A stretch of 64,000 nucleotides of DNA from JALYXI01 sp963795835 (GTDB taxonomy: Bacteria; Acidobacteriota; Terriglobia; Bryobacterales; Bryobacteraceae). Both the position numbers and the translations under genes were made by a program. Where the stretch lies: the NCBI GenBank assembly GCA_963795835.1, contig CAWCJC010000012.1, positions 62,001-126,000 of the forward strand, written 5' to 3'. Shown here piece after piece: positions 48,701-56,296 of this stretch (the first letter of the stretch is position 1; every line of letters starts with the position of its first letter). The notes beneath the pieces are model-generated. The model had not been told where the DNA came from. It made no database searches and saw only the letters and a program-made list of their open reading frames with translations.

Positions 48701-49053
48701 AGACTCTTCGCCCCAACGCCATAGCCGGCGTGCAACGCCAACTCGGAACCTATCCGCAATGGATCAATCCCGCGGCGTTCTCTGTCCCCGCGGCCTACAC
48801 CTTCGGCACCGCGGCCCGCTCCTATGAAGATCTGCGCGCCCCCAGCTACTACAACGAGAACGTCGCGCTTCTCAAACGCTTCCGCATCGCCGAACGCGTT
48901 GCCCTCACCTTCCGTGCCGAGTTCTTCAACGTGTTCAACCGCGTCGTCTTTGGCGCGCCCGCCGTTAACGCCAGCAACGCCAGCTTCGGCCGGATCACTT
49001 CTCAATCGAACAACCCGCGCCAGGGCCAACTCTCCCTGCGCCTGGAATTCTAA
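45724..49053 (+). CDS. Oar-type TonB-dependent receptor with carboxypeptidase-regulatory-like domain
   Basis: Third large Oar-like outer-membrane protein, 1109 residues from TTG 45724. An ATG at 45719 is out of frame by two bases, so the true start may be hidden by a sequence error. The signal peptide ends near LPALAQ. CarboxypepD_reg-like domain LGSITGRVTDATGATVSQAN at about 22-100; plug with LLELPFYVAGKQRDLEQFTL and VLVDGIASTG; barrel ends in LSLRLEF. It is followed 4 bases after its stop by the carbonic anhydrase gene. Ligand unknown. The coding strand here is extremely rich in C at the third codon position. Confidence 0.85.
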   Translation: MLKSRFFSPFFSRPLPALAQTTLGSITGRVTDATGATVSQANVTATNTATQVPYKTVSSAAGTYALQQLPVGLYDVAIESTGFKRYTHTAVRLNVAQTVTLDAALELGAVDQTVNVSGDVSTLQTSTSDLGTTIDRTKLLELPFYVAGKQRDLEQFTLLAPGVTGDTSNTQISGSPSRAKEVLVDGIASTGIESGGIIPGETRPSVETIGEFKLLRANFNAEYGRTGGGIELFATRSGSNALHGAAFDILRNDALDARGFFLPSVAINKQNEYGFSLGGPAYIPKVYNGRNKTFFFFVYGGYRFRQSAPNTLASLPPLDFRNGDFRAANTVIYDPATTVFTATGVTRQPFPNNIIPTNRFSKVSQNVLALLPAPTTNALFSNYTSTGRGYVDEDQYNIKLDHSFSDSNRVSVYYYRDHQTQVDPTGAGADKVSIAGPATESSLTANHNHWARVSHDLVLSPSVINHIQLGFTRFWRTIDSASVNQDYPQKLGLTGINTGPNNYFPCIDLTSGGYTRLGQPNCNGRALQTNNAFQAGESLSMVRGAHTLKFGGDFRFFETNGIDNFNSAGVFAFNALDTGLPGTPRTGNAIASFLLGAVDTGTYKISAYYPRNRYKYLAAYAQDDWKIGRKLTLNYGLRYDLYFPRTEKLDNLSTFDPTVPNPGAGGRLGALVFLGNGPGRNGRSSFANTYFKAFAPRFGLAYQLNTKTALRAGYGIYYAQGNANAGLRDSISQIYGFSSTPVFTTTNQGATPAFNWDNGFPQNFPRPPFIDPTAANNTNVRTILRNDGRPPYFQNWSFTVQRELASRVSLELSYLGTKGTRLGSGLIHLNELNPSLLSLGTLLTQPYNSPAAVAAGIAQPYPGFTGSVAQALRPYPQYLDIWDRADPSGSSTYHSFQTQFTVRAARGFDLQFAYTHAKTISDSDVLAGGGPAGQTTYNRRLEKALADTDVPNIVSFGYSYELPFGFVFSGINQYSTGVPLVLSVNNTLPLFNQTLRPNAIAGVQRQLGTYPQWINPAAFSVPAAYTFGTAARSYEDLRAPSYYNENVALLKRFRIAERVALTFRAEFFNVFNRVVFGAPAVNASNASFGRITSQSNNPRQGQLSLRLEF

Positions 49054-49056
49054 ACA

Positions 49057-49719
49057 ATGCGAAACATCTTCGATCGCTACCGGCGCTTTCGCGAAGAACT
49101 ATTCCCGGGACACCAAAAGCTCTACGAGGGTCTGCAAAACACCCAGGATCCGGAAATCCTCTTCATCACCTGTTCGGATTCCCGCATTGTCCCGGGTCTG
49201 ATTATCGGCTCCGAGCCCGGCGACGTCTTCGTTATCCGCAATGCCGGCAACATCGTCCCGGCCTATAACGAAGGCGTGGGTGCCGGTGTTTCGGCCACCA
49301 TCGAATACGCCGTCACTGTCCTGAAAGTGAAGTCGATTGTCGTCTGCGGCCACTCCGATTGCGGCGCCATGAAAGCGCTCCTTCACCCCGAAGGCATCCA
49401 GCATCTCCCCGCCGTCTCGGCGTGGCTAAGAAACTCTGAAATTGCGAGAGTGATCGTTTCAGAAAACAAAGAGGGCCGCACCGAAGAAGAACTCGTCGAC
49501 GATCTCATCGAAGAGAACGTCCTCGCCCAACTCGAACACCTCGAAACCCACCCCTCGGTAGTAGCCGCCTTACGTCGCGGCGAAATGAAGCTTTATGCGT
49601 GGATTTACAAAATCCGTACTGGCGAAATCCTGAACTTCGATGCCGCCGAAGCCCGCTTCGTCCCGCTCACCGAATCGATGCCGGTAGCCACCTACACCCG
49701 TCGCCGCGCGCGCGTTTAG
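49057..49719 (+). CDS. Beta-class carbonic anhydrase
   Basis: 220 residues. Converts CO2 to bicarbonate; zinc enzyme of the cytoplasm. Ligands are C39 in FITCSDSR, H99 and C102 in CGHSDCGAM, with the Asp41/Arg43 dyad that gates the active site, so all catalytic residues are present. RNAGNIVP and TIEYAV are further signature stretches. ATG 49057 starts 4 bases after the Oar-type gene stop, so it may be co-transcribed with it. The gene ends directly before a tandem repeat array. Confidence 0.95.
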   Translation: MRNIFDRYRRFREELFPGHQKLYEGLQNTQDPEILFITCSDSRIVPGLIIGSEPGDVFVIRNAGNIVPAYNEGVGAGVSATIEYAVTVLKVKSIVVCGHSDCGAMKALLHPEGIQHLPAVSAWLRNSEIARVIVSENKEGRTEEELVDDLIEENVLAQLEHLETHPSVVAALRRGEMKLYAWIYKIRTGEILNFDAAEARFVPLTESMPVATYTRRRARV

Positions 49720-49737
49720 CAACAAAGCGCGCTTCTC

Positions 49738-50046
49738 CGATTCGCAAACCCCACCCATTTCGCACCCCCACCCGATTCGCAAACCCCCACCCGTTTCGCA
49801 ACCCCCACCCGGTTTCACAAACCCCACCCGATTCGCAAACCCCACCCGTTTCGCAACCCCCACCCGTTTCGCAACCCCCACCCGTTTCGCAACCCCCACC
49901 CGTTTCGCAAACCCCCACCCGTTTCGCAACCCCCCACCCGTTTCGCAAACCCCACCCATTTCGCAACCCCCACCCGGTTTCACAACCCCCACCCGATTCG
50001 CAAACCCCACCCGTTTCGCAACCCCCACCCGTTTCGCAACCCCCAC
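49738..50046. repeat. Tandem array of 17 imperfect 17-18-nt units (C-rich on plus, G-rich on minus)
   Basis: Between the carbonic anhydrase stop and the next gene lies a 434-base gap, about 310 bases of it being this array. The unit is CCCGTTTCGCAACCCCCA or close variants. Variants CCCGATTCGCAAA, CCCATTTCGCA and CCCGGTTTCACAA recur. The pair CCCGGTTTCACAA plus CCCGATTCGCAAA occurs twice (about 49809-49845 and 49972-50008), suggesting block duplication. The minus strand holds evenly spaced runs of 4-6 G's and could fold as G-quadruplex. Frames stay open on the minus strand by the near-multiple-of-three period, but no gene is supported. Confidence 0.9.
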
Positions 50047-50152
50047 TCTGAGTCGTGACCGTCAGGGAACGCTTTTCTTCACAACTTCTTCAGACCCTAT
50101 CCATCGCCCAAAATCACTCCATCCAGCAACATGAACCCAGGAGTAATTCTTT

Positions 50153-50632
50153 ATGAAAACATCTTGGACATTGGTATCGTGCCTTTTCACCCTCGCAACG
50201 GCAATTTCAGCGCAAACGGCCTCTCCCGATACACGCCGCTGCGAACTCTGGTCCCTAAAGGGCTCCTATCTGCTCACCATCAGCGGAACCCGGCCCGCAC
50301 CTCTGGTGCTACCCGGTTTCAACGCCACCCCCGGCACAACCGAAGCAGTGACCGGCATCTTTATCCTGGTTTTCGACGGCTTGGGCACCTTCAAAATACC
50401 CGCCCCAATTGTCGTAAAGGGAGCCCTAAGCGGTCTCTTTCCCGATCAGCCCGGCGGCGGCGTCTATACGCTGAATGGCGATTGCACTGGCAACTTCAGC
50501 GTTGTGCTTCCCCAACTCCCGGCGCCCCTTGTCAATACTATGGTTGTCTTCAACAACGGTAAAGAATTTCGAAGCGTGGTGACTTCTCCTCAATCCGTCA
50601 TGATCACCGTCACCGGCGTGAAGATCGAATAA
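50153..50632 (+). CDS. Small secreted hypothetical protein
   Basis: 159 residues; signal peptide 1-20 (SCLFTLATAISAQ). AGGAG at 50139-50143 lies 9 bases before the ATG. The mature part holds a beta-rich domain with WSLKGSYLLTISGTRPAP, GIFILVFDGLGTFKIPAP and GGGVYTLNGDCTGNFSVVLP. This is a pattern (KGSY..., DG.G..., G.Y..N.DCTG) shared by many short secreted acidobacterial proteins, whose function is unknown. Lies between the tandem repeat and the winged-helix regulator. Confidence 0.75.
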   Translation: MKTSWTLVSCLFTLATAISAQTASPDTRRCELWSLKGSYLLTISGTRPAPLVLPGFNATPGTTEAVTGIFILVFDGLGTFKIPAPIVVKGALSGLFPDQPGGGVYTLNGDCTGNFSVVLPQLPAPLVNTMVVFNNGKEFRSVVTSPQSVMITVTGVKIE

Positions 50633-50650
50633 AGTAGGTCAAAATGGAGG

Positions 50651-52392
50651 TTGAACAGGTTTCCTACACTCCGGTTCGGCGACTTTGAGTTAGACCGCGC
50701 GGCGTATACGCTGCGCCGCGCGGGTGAAATGGTGCATCTCGAACGCCGTCCCATGGATCTGCTCACGCTGCTGATCGAAAAGAGTGGAGAACTCGTCGCA
50801 CGCGCGGAAATCGCTCATCGGGTTTGGGGACCGGAACTTTTTGTCGAAGCTGAAGCCGGTATCAACACGGCTATTCGAAAAGTGCGCCAAGCTCTGCACG
50901 ACTCTTCTGAGAAGCCACGATTCTGGAGACCGTGCCGGGAAAAGGCTATCGCTTCATCGCAGAAGTGCAGAAACCTCGCCTGGTTACCCTCGCCGTCCTT
51001 CCCGTCGTTGCCCTCGACCCCGGCCCCGAGCACCAATACTTAGCCGACGGCCTCACCGAAGAGGTCATTGCCGCCATTGGTCAGGCAGACCCCGCCAGGA
51101 TTCGCGTCATTGGCCGCACCTCCGTAATGAAGTTCCAGGGCGCATTGGTATCCCTTCGTGAAATCGGTCAGGCACTCGGCGCGGAATTCATTGTAGAAAC
51201 GTCGATCCGCACCGAGGGAGCCACCTCGAGAATCGTGTCGCGCCTGATCCGCGCGTCCGACCAATCGCAACTCTGGTGCGAGTGCTTCGATGGAGACCAA
51301 GGCACAAGCGTCCTGCCCTTACATCGAAATCTCAGCCTCGCCATCGCCACGCACGTAAGCTCGGAAATACCCACCGAACGGCTTCGCCGTATTGAAGAAA
51401 GGCATCCCAAAACCGCTGCCGCTTACGATAGCTACCTGCGCGGCAGATTCTTGTGGCACCGCCTATCCGCCGAATCCACGCGCTCTGCCATCGAGCATTA
51501 CAAAAGCGCCGCTTCGCTCGATCCGAACTATGGATTGGCTTGGGCCGGCCTTGCGATCGCCCTCGCAGCCGCGCCCATCACGGGGGACGCCCCCGCGCTT
51601 CAGGTGCGCTCCATCGCGCGTGATGCGGCCAACCAAGCCATCCGCTCCGCCCCGGAACTTGCCGAATCCCAAACCGCGTCCGCGTTCGTGACGTTTTGGC
51701 TGGATTGGGACCTGCCCGCGGCAGCCGGCATCTTCCGCCACGCTCTAACGCTTGATCCTAGCGACTCCCTGGCCCATCGAACTCTCAGCATTGTGCTCGC
51801 CTACCTTGGCCACCACGCAGAAGCAGCGGAGGCAGCGGCTACCGCTTGCGCTCTTGACCCCCTTAACGCCGGACATTATGCTTTGCAATCGCAGGTTGCG
51901 TTTTTCCGGCGGGATTTTGAGTCTTCACTCCAGTGCGCCCAGCATGCCACCAGTTTGGACCGCGAGTTCTGGGTAGGGTACCTCCAACTCGCCCAAGCCG
52001 CGGAACGGCTTGGCAGACCTGAACTGGCGCTGGAAGCTCTAGACCGTGCTTCTGTTTTCAGCAGCGGCAATAGCAAGGTGTATGGTTTGCGCGGATACAT
52101 CCTGGCCCGTACCGGCGAACGAGAACGCGCGCGGGAAGTTCTGCAAACCCTCGAGGAGCTATCCACGCAACGCTTTATCCCGCCTTACACCAAAGCTCTC
52201 ATTCATCTCGGGCTGGACCAGTGGGATGACGCCCAAGCCTGCCTGGAAGATGCTCTTGCTGTCAGAGACGTGCACTTGAACTTCTTGCTTGTGGATGCGA
52301 AATGGGATATGTTGCGGAACCATCCCTGGCTCCAGAAACTGATTGATCGTTGCCATTTCGTCCCTGCTGAAAGTCGGCCAAAAGGACGGTAG
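50651..52392 (+). CDS. Winged-helix (OmpR/CadC-type) regulator with TolB-like and TPR domains (frameshifted)
   Basis: About 580 residues. N-terminal Trans_reg_C winged helix (FGDFELDRAAYTLRRAGE, then LLTLLIEKSGELVARAEI and AINTAIRKVRQAL-like end). The frame breaks at 50921-50922, where one T is missing from an expected TTT; restored text reads PRFLETVPGKGYRFIAEVQ. The middle is a TolB-N/adenylate-cyclase-associated domain (YLADGLTEEVIAAIGQ, VIGRTSVMKF) and the C-terminal half is TPR repeats. No membrane helix, so cytoplasmic. Start is uncertain: TTG 50651 in frame, ATG 50644 out of frame by one. This is the only -1 change in the window. Confidence 0.8.
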
Positions 52393-52588
52393 GCTCCCAC
52401 ACTCTTCGCTCGAGTTGTTGGACCGATTGCGGCGAATTTGGCGGTTCGTATTCGGCAAGCCTATAGTCGGCCTAAGTTTTCCCCGGCCATGCCCGGGGAG
52501 GTTTCACCCCGTTCACAACACCTCACCCCAATCCCCTCAACAACTTACGCATTCCTGCCCCGGCGCGCCCTGCTAATCAGGGTTCGTC

Positions 52589-53164
52589 ATGACCACACTC
52601 AAACAAATCGCCGCCAACCGGGAAAACGCCAAACGCAGCACCGGCCCGCGCACCGCCGAAGGCAAGCGCCGCGCCAGCCAAAATGCCATCACACACGGCC
52701 TCCACTCTCATGATTTCCTTACCGATATCGAAAGCGAAGATGACTACCATGTCTTCCATGACCAGCTCATCCACGACTACCAACCTGAAACCGCAACCGA
52801 CTACATCCTGATCGAGCAATACCTTCAGGCCTACTTCCTGAAGCGCCGCTTCCTCCAAAAGATGCCGGACTTCCACAATGCCGAAACGCGCCATTTCAGC
52901 AACGAAACAATCCTGTCCTATCCCGTTCTCATGAAGATGATCAATCAGGCAGACCGCATGCTCCACCGGGCGCTCGAACTTCTGGAACGCTTCAAAACCG
53001 AACGCAAGAAGGAAGCGGCAAAGCGGCAGCAAGCCGAAACAAAGCCCAAGCCAACAAAAGACACTCCCGAAATTGGCTTCGTTTTATCGCCCTTCGAAAC
53101 GCTCGACCCTCAGAACCCCTACCCCACTCCCCCGCACCCCAACCCGGAGCTTGTTAAGCGTTAA
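52589..53164 (+). CDS. Hypothetical protein with NRxNAxxSTGPRT N-terminal motif
   Basis: 191 residues, very hydrophilic. The opening IAANRENAKRSTGPRTAEGK followed by RRASQNAITHGLHS is a recurrent N-terminal pattern of a family common in acidobacteria and planctomycetes, of unknown function. The middle is helical (HDQLIHDYQPETATDYILIE), and the end is Pro/Lys-rich (PKPTKDTPEI, PYPTPPHPNPE). It may be a nucleic-acid-binding protein, but that is only a guess from charge. Its last bases overlap the convergent small gene by 11. The 196 bases upstream (52393-52588) show no clear element. Confidence 0.72.
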   Translation: MTTLKQIAANRENAKRSTGPRTAEGKRRASQNAITHGLHSHDFLTDIESEDDYHVFHDQLIHDYQPETATDYILIEQYLQAYFLKRRFLQKMPDFHNAETRHFSNETILSYPVLMKMINQADRMLHRALELLERFKTERKKEAAKRQQAETKPKPTKDTPEIGFVLSPFETLDPQNPYPTPPHPNPELVKR

Positions 53165-53486
53165 TCGGCACAAAATTTGCGAAAATCATCCCCGCTTCTG
53201 CCAAGCTGGCCAACGGAACAGAATCGCAAGCGCTCGAAAACCGTCCCCACATCTCCCCCAGCCCCGCATGCGCATGCGCTTTCCTGAGCCCTCCTTCCGC
53301 CCACTCGAAAATCTCGAGGATCGTGCCGTCTCCCGCCTTCGCAATCACGGGCGGGCGCTCCGTCGCAAATCCCAAGCTCCGCAGGTAAGGAACATGTTCC
53401 AGGGTAAGCGCCATCAACTCCGCATCCATGCCCGGCTTCGGCCGGTAAGCTACAATCGAAAGCCTTGCTTCAGGGTCGTCTTGCAT
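53154..53486 (-). CDS. Small protein of the dimeric alpha/beta-barrel (ABM-like) fold
   Basis: 110 residues; no signal peptide. RLSIVAYRPKPGMDAELMAL, HVPYLRSLGFATERPPVIAK and GTILEIFEWAEGG fit a ferredoxin-like dimeric alpha/beta-barrel as in antibiotic-biosynthesis-monooxygenase-like proteins. No catalytic residue is recognised. Overlaps the end of the gene at 52589-53164 tail to tail by 11 bases. The function is unknown; family assignment is by pattern only. Confidence 0.65.
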   Translation of the reverse strand: MQDDPEARLSIVAYRPKPGMDAELMALTLEHVPYLRSLGFATERPPVIAKAGDGTILEIFEWAEGGLRKAHAHAGLGEMWGRFSSACDSVPLASLAEAGMIFANFVPINA

Positions 53487-53596
53487 CGTAAGATTCTATC
53501 TCGCTATTTCCCCGGCCGCGGCTGCGAAGCTGAGCGTCTCAACGCTACACGTCCGAAGCGAGGCGGCTTGCCCATTTCCATGTCCAATGTGTTACT

Positions 53597-53639
53597 CTAC
53601 TCCTGTAAGATAACGAGAGAAAGAGAAGACCAGGAGTAG
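53597..53639 (+). promoter_or_regulatory. rpsO leader hairpin that sequesters the Shine-Dalgarno sequence
   Basis: CTACTCCTG (53597-53605) is the exact reverse complement of CAGGAGTAG (53631-53639). The right arm contains AGGAG, the only ribosome binding site of rpsO (ATG 53650). The 25-base loop is purine-rich (GAGAGAAAGAGAAG). Ribosomal protein S15 is known to repress its own mRNA through leader structures that differ between phyla, so this is a candidate S15-responsive element. Confidence 0.6.
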
Positions 53640-53649
53640 TTGAACTGTA

Positions 53650-53919
53650 ATGGCGTTAGCATTAGAAACAAAGCGAGACATCGTCGCAAAAAATCAGGTT
53701 CATAAGAGCGATACCGGTTCCCCGGAAGTCCAGATTGCGATTTTGAGCGGGCGTTTACAACAGCTCAAGGCGCATTTCGAAAGCCACAAAAAAGACCATT
53801 CTTCCCGCCGAGGGTTGTTGACCATGGTCTCCAAGCGCCGCCGCCTCCTTACCTACCTGAAAAATAACGATCCCGAGCGCTACAAGAACGTTCTTGTGAA
53901 GCTTGGAATCCGCCACTAA
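53650..53919 (+). CDS. rpsO: 30S ribosomal protein S15
   Basis: 89 residues, exactly the family length. Binds 16S rRNA helices 20-22 early in 30S assembly. KSDTGSPEVQIAILSGR and the loop SHKKDHSSRRGLLTMVSKRR hold the conserved H-x3-D-x-x-SRRGL rRNA-binding residues; the end is YLKNNDPERY...LGIRH. AGGAG lies 13 bases before the ATG and is inside a potential hairpin. Followed after 200 bases by pnp, the conserved rpsO-pnp order. Confidence 0.98.
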   Translation: MALALETKRDIVAKNQVHKSDTGSPEVQIAILSGRLQQLKAHFESHKKDHSSRRGLLTMVSKRRRLLTYLKNNDPERYKNVLVKLGIRH

Positions 53920-54119
53920 CAGCTCTTCCTTATTCCCGGCGTATCGCTGCAACATTGGCAGACTTCGCTGACCCGTCCCGGTGGATGGGAACTAATCCGC
54001 TGAACGCGCCTATCCGGTATACCCCGGTAGCCGTTCCCTTCTGTACTCTCCCACCCTCGTTCGCTCACCAAACCTATTCAAAAGGACTCAGTCGGGGAAC
54101 GTACCCTTTCTGTTGATAC

Positions 54120-56216
54120 ATGGAACACACATTTGAAATTGAATTAAGCGGTCGTAAGATTACGATCGAAACTGGCAAGCTTGCAAAGCAGGCCAATGGC
54201 TCCGTCATTGTCCGTTCGGGCGATTCCGTGGTGCTGGTCACCGCTTGCGCGAATGAGAACCCCAAACCTGGTCAGGCCTTCTTTCCCCTTACTGTCGATT
54301 ACCGCGAATACACCTACGCGGCCGGCCGCTTCCCCGGCGGTTTCATCAAACGCGAAGGCCGGCTTTCTGAAAAGGAAGTCCTCACCAGCCGGTTCATCGA
54401 CCGCCCCATGCGCCCTCTCTTCCCTGAAGGCTTCATGTGCGAAACCCAGATCATCGCCATGGTCCTCTCGGCCGACCCCGAACAGGATCCCGCCATCCTC
54501 GGCATCATCGGTGCCGCCGCCGCGCTCGCCATCTCCGATATCCCGTTCCACCATCATGTAGGCGCCGTCCGTGTTGGCTTTGTCGAGGGCAAACCCAGCG
54601 CGAACCCCACTTACACCGAATCGCGCGCCTCCAAACTCAACATCGTCGTCGTGGGCACGGAAGAAGGCATCGTCATGGTGGAAGCTTCCGCCACCCAGGC
54701 CACCGAAGCTGAAGTGCTCGAGGCCATAGAATTCGGTCACGAGTGCTGCAAGAAGATCGCCGCGCTCATCGGAACCATGGTCAAGCAGTTGGGCAAGACC
54801 AAGCGCGTCTTCGTCTCACCCGAACTCGACCCGGAAATCGTCGCAAAGATCGATACCGAATACCGCGCCGAACTTGCCGATGCTCTCGATACCAAGAAGT
54901 ACCCGAAGCTCGAAAGCTACGCCAAGATCGCGGCCCTGAAAACCAAGCTGAAAGAAGCTGCTCCCGTCGAGGAGCTCGAACAATCCATCAAGGCCTTCGA
55001 AGCTCTCAAAGAGCGCATCTTCCGCGACGAAATGCTGAAAAAGCGCCGCCGTCCCGATGGCCGCGCCTTCGACGAAGTCCGCCCCATTTGGATCGAAACC
55101 AGCGTCCTGCCCCGTACCCACGGCTCCTGCGTCTTCACGCGCGGTGAAACCCAGGCTCTCGTCACCACCACGCTCGGCACCAAAGATGACGAGCAGCGCA
55201 TCGAACTCCTCGAACCGGGCGAAGTCTCGAAGCGGTTCATGCTGCACTACAACTTCCCGCCGTTTAGCGTCGGTGAAGTCGGCTTCATGCGCGGCGCTGG
55301 CCGCCGCGAAATCGGACACGGCGCGCTCGCCGAACGCGCGCTCACCGCTGTGCTCCCGGATCAAGGCGGGTTCCCCTACACGCTCCGCTGCGTCAGCGAC
55401 ATTCTCGAATCGAACGGCTCCAGCTCCATGGCCAGCGTCTGCGGCGCAAGTCTCTCGCTGATGGACGCTGGTGTCCCTCTCTCCTCCGCCGTCTCCGGTG
55501 TCGCAATGGGTCTGGTCACCGAAGGGTCTGACTACGCCATCCTCACCGACATTGCCGGCGCGGAAGATCACTACGGCGATATGGATTTCAAGGTGGCCGG
55601 TACCGCGACCGGCATCACCGCTCTTCAAATGGATATCAAGGTCCTGAACGTGACCACGGCCATCATGAAGGAAGCGCTCGAACAGGCCCGCAAAGGCCGC
55701 TTATTCATCCTCGACAAGATGAACCAGGCGCTCGATAAGCCGCGTACGAACATGTCCGAGTACGCGCCCAGAATCTACACTCTCAAGATTCCGGTGGATA
55801 AGATCCGCGACGTCATCGGACCCGGTGGCAAAGTCATCCGCGGCATCATCGAACAGACGGGAGTCAAGATCGATGTCGAAGATGACGGCACCATCAACGT
55901 AGCCTCGAACGATCAGGTCGCAGCCAAGAAGGCTCTCCAAATCATCGGAGACATCACGGCCGTAGCCGAAATCAACAAGACCTATCTAGGCAAAGTAGTC
56001 CGCCTGGTAGACTTCGGCGCATTTGTCGAAATCTTCCCCGGCACCGACGGTCTGCTCCACATCAGCGAAATCGCCGAAAGCCGCGTCAAAGACGTTCGCG
56101 ACGAACTCAAAGAGGGCGACCAGATCCTGGTCAAGGTACTCGCGCTTGAGGGCAACAAGATCAAGCTCAGCCGCAAAGCGGTCCTCAAAGAACAACGCGA
56201 AAAACTGAAGACTTAA
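54120..56216 (+). CDS. pnp: Polyribonucleotide nucleotidyltransferase (PNPase)
   Basis: 698 residues, typical length. 3'-5' phosphorolytic RNase and part of the degradosome. Two RNase PH domains (about 10-140 and 310-530), with FFPLTVDYREYTYAAGRFPGG-type motif halves, the helical linker between, KH domain GPGGKVIRGIIEQTG at about 560-620 and S1 domain GKVVRLVDFGAFVEIFPGTD at about 620-690. The ATG at 54120 has no good Shine-Dalgarno; a hairpin region between rpsO and pnp (53920-54119) would be the place of processing, but I see no strong stem. A terminator follows. Confidence 0.97.
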   Translation: MEHTFEIELSGRKITIETGKLAKQANGSVIVRSGDSVVLVTACANENPKPGQAFFPLTVDYREYTYAAGRFPGGFIKREGRLSEKEVLTSRFIDRPMRPLFPEGFMCETQIIAMVLSADPEQDPAILGIIGAAAALAISDIPFHHHVGAVRVGFVEGKPSANPTYTESRASKLNIVVVGTEEGIVMVEASATQATEAEVLEAIEFGHECCKKIAALIGTMVKQLGKTKRVFVSPELDPEIVAKIDTEYRAELADALDTKKYPKLESYAKIAALKTKLKEAAPVEELEQSIKAFEALKERIFRDEMLKKRRRPDGRAFDEVRPIWIETSVLPRTHGSCVFTRGETQALVTTTLGTKDDEQRIELLEPGEVSKRFMLHYNFPPFSVGEVGFMRGAGRREIGHGALAERALTAVLPDQGGFPYTLRCVSDILESNGSSSMASVCGASLSLMDAGVPLSSAVSGVAMGLVTEGSDYAILTDIAGAEDHYGDMDFKVAGTATGITALQMDIKVLNVTTAIMKEALEQARKGRLFILDKMNQALDKPRTNMSEYAPRIYTLKIPVDKIRDVIGPGGKVIRGIIEQTGVKIDVEDDGTINVASNDQVAAKKALQIIGDITAVAEINKTYLGKVVRLVDFGAFVEIFPGTDGLLHISEIAESRVKDVRDELKEGDQILVKVLALEGNKIKLSRKAVLKEQREKLKT

Positions 56217-56237
56217 CGATCTACCAAACCTGACCCA

Positions 56238-56279
56238 AGCCCGGCACCGAGCAATCGGTGTCCGGGCTGTTCTTTTTTA
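56238..56279 (+). terminator. Rho-independent terminator of rpsO-pnp
   Basis: AGCCCGG-CACCGA, loop GCAA, TCGGTG-T-CCGGGCT forms a 13-bp stem with one bulged T, followed by GTTCTTTTTTAT. It begins 22 bases after the pnp stop. On the minus strand there is no T-run after the stem, so it does not serve the convergent rpsA gene. Confidence 0.9.
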
Positions 56280-56296
56280 TGCTCCCAAACGGCGCA

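Noticed and set aside
49738..50046. CRISPR array
   Set aside because: Units are 17-18 bases, tandem, with no unique spacers and no cas genes nearby.
49570..50046. Minus-strand coding frame of 158 residues across the repeat array (VGVAKR repeats)
   Set aside because: It is open only because the unit is near a multiple of three. It overlaps the carbonic anhydrase gene, has no ribosome binding site, and its text is pure repeat.
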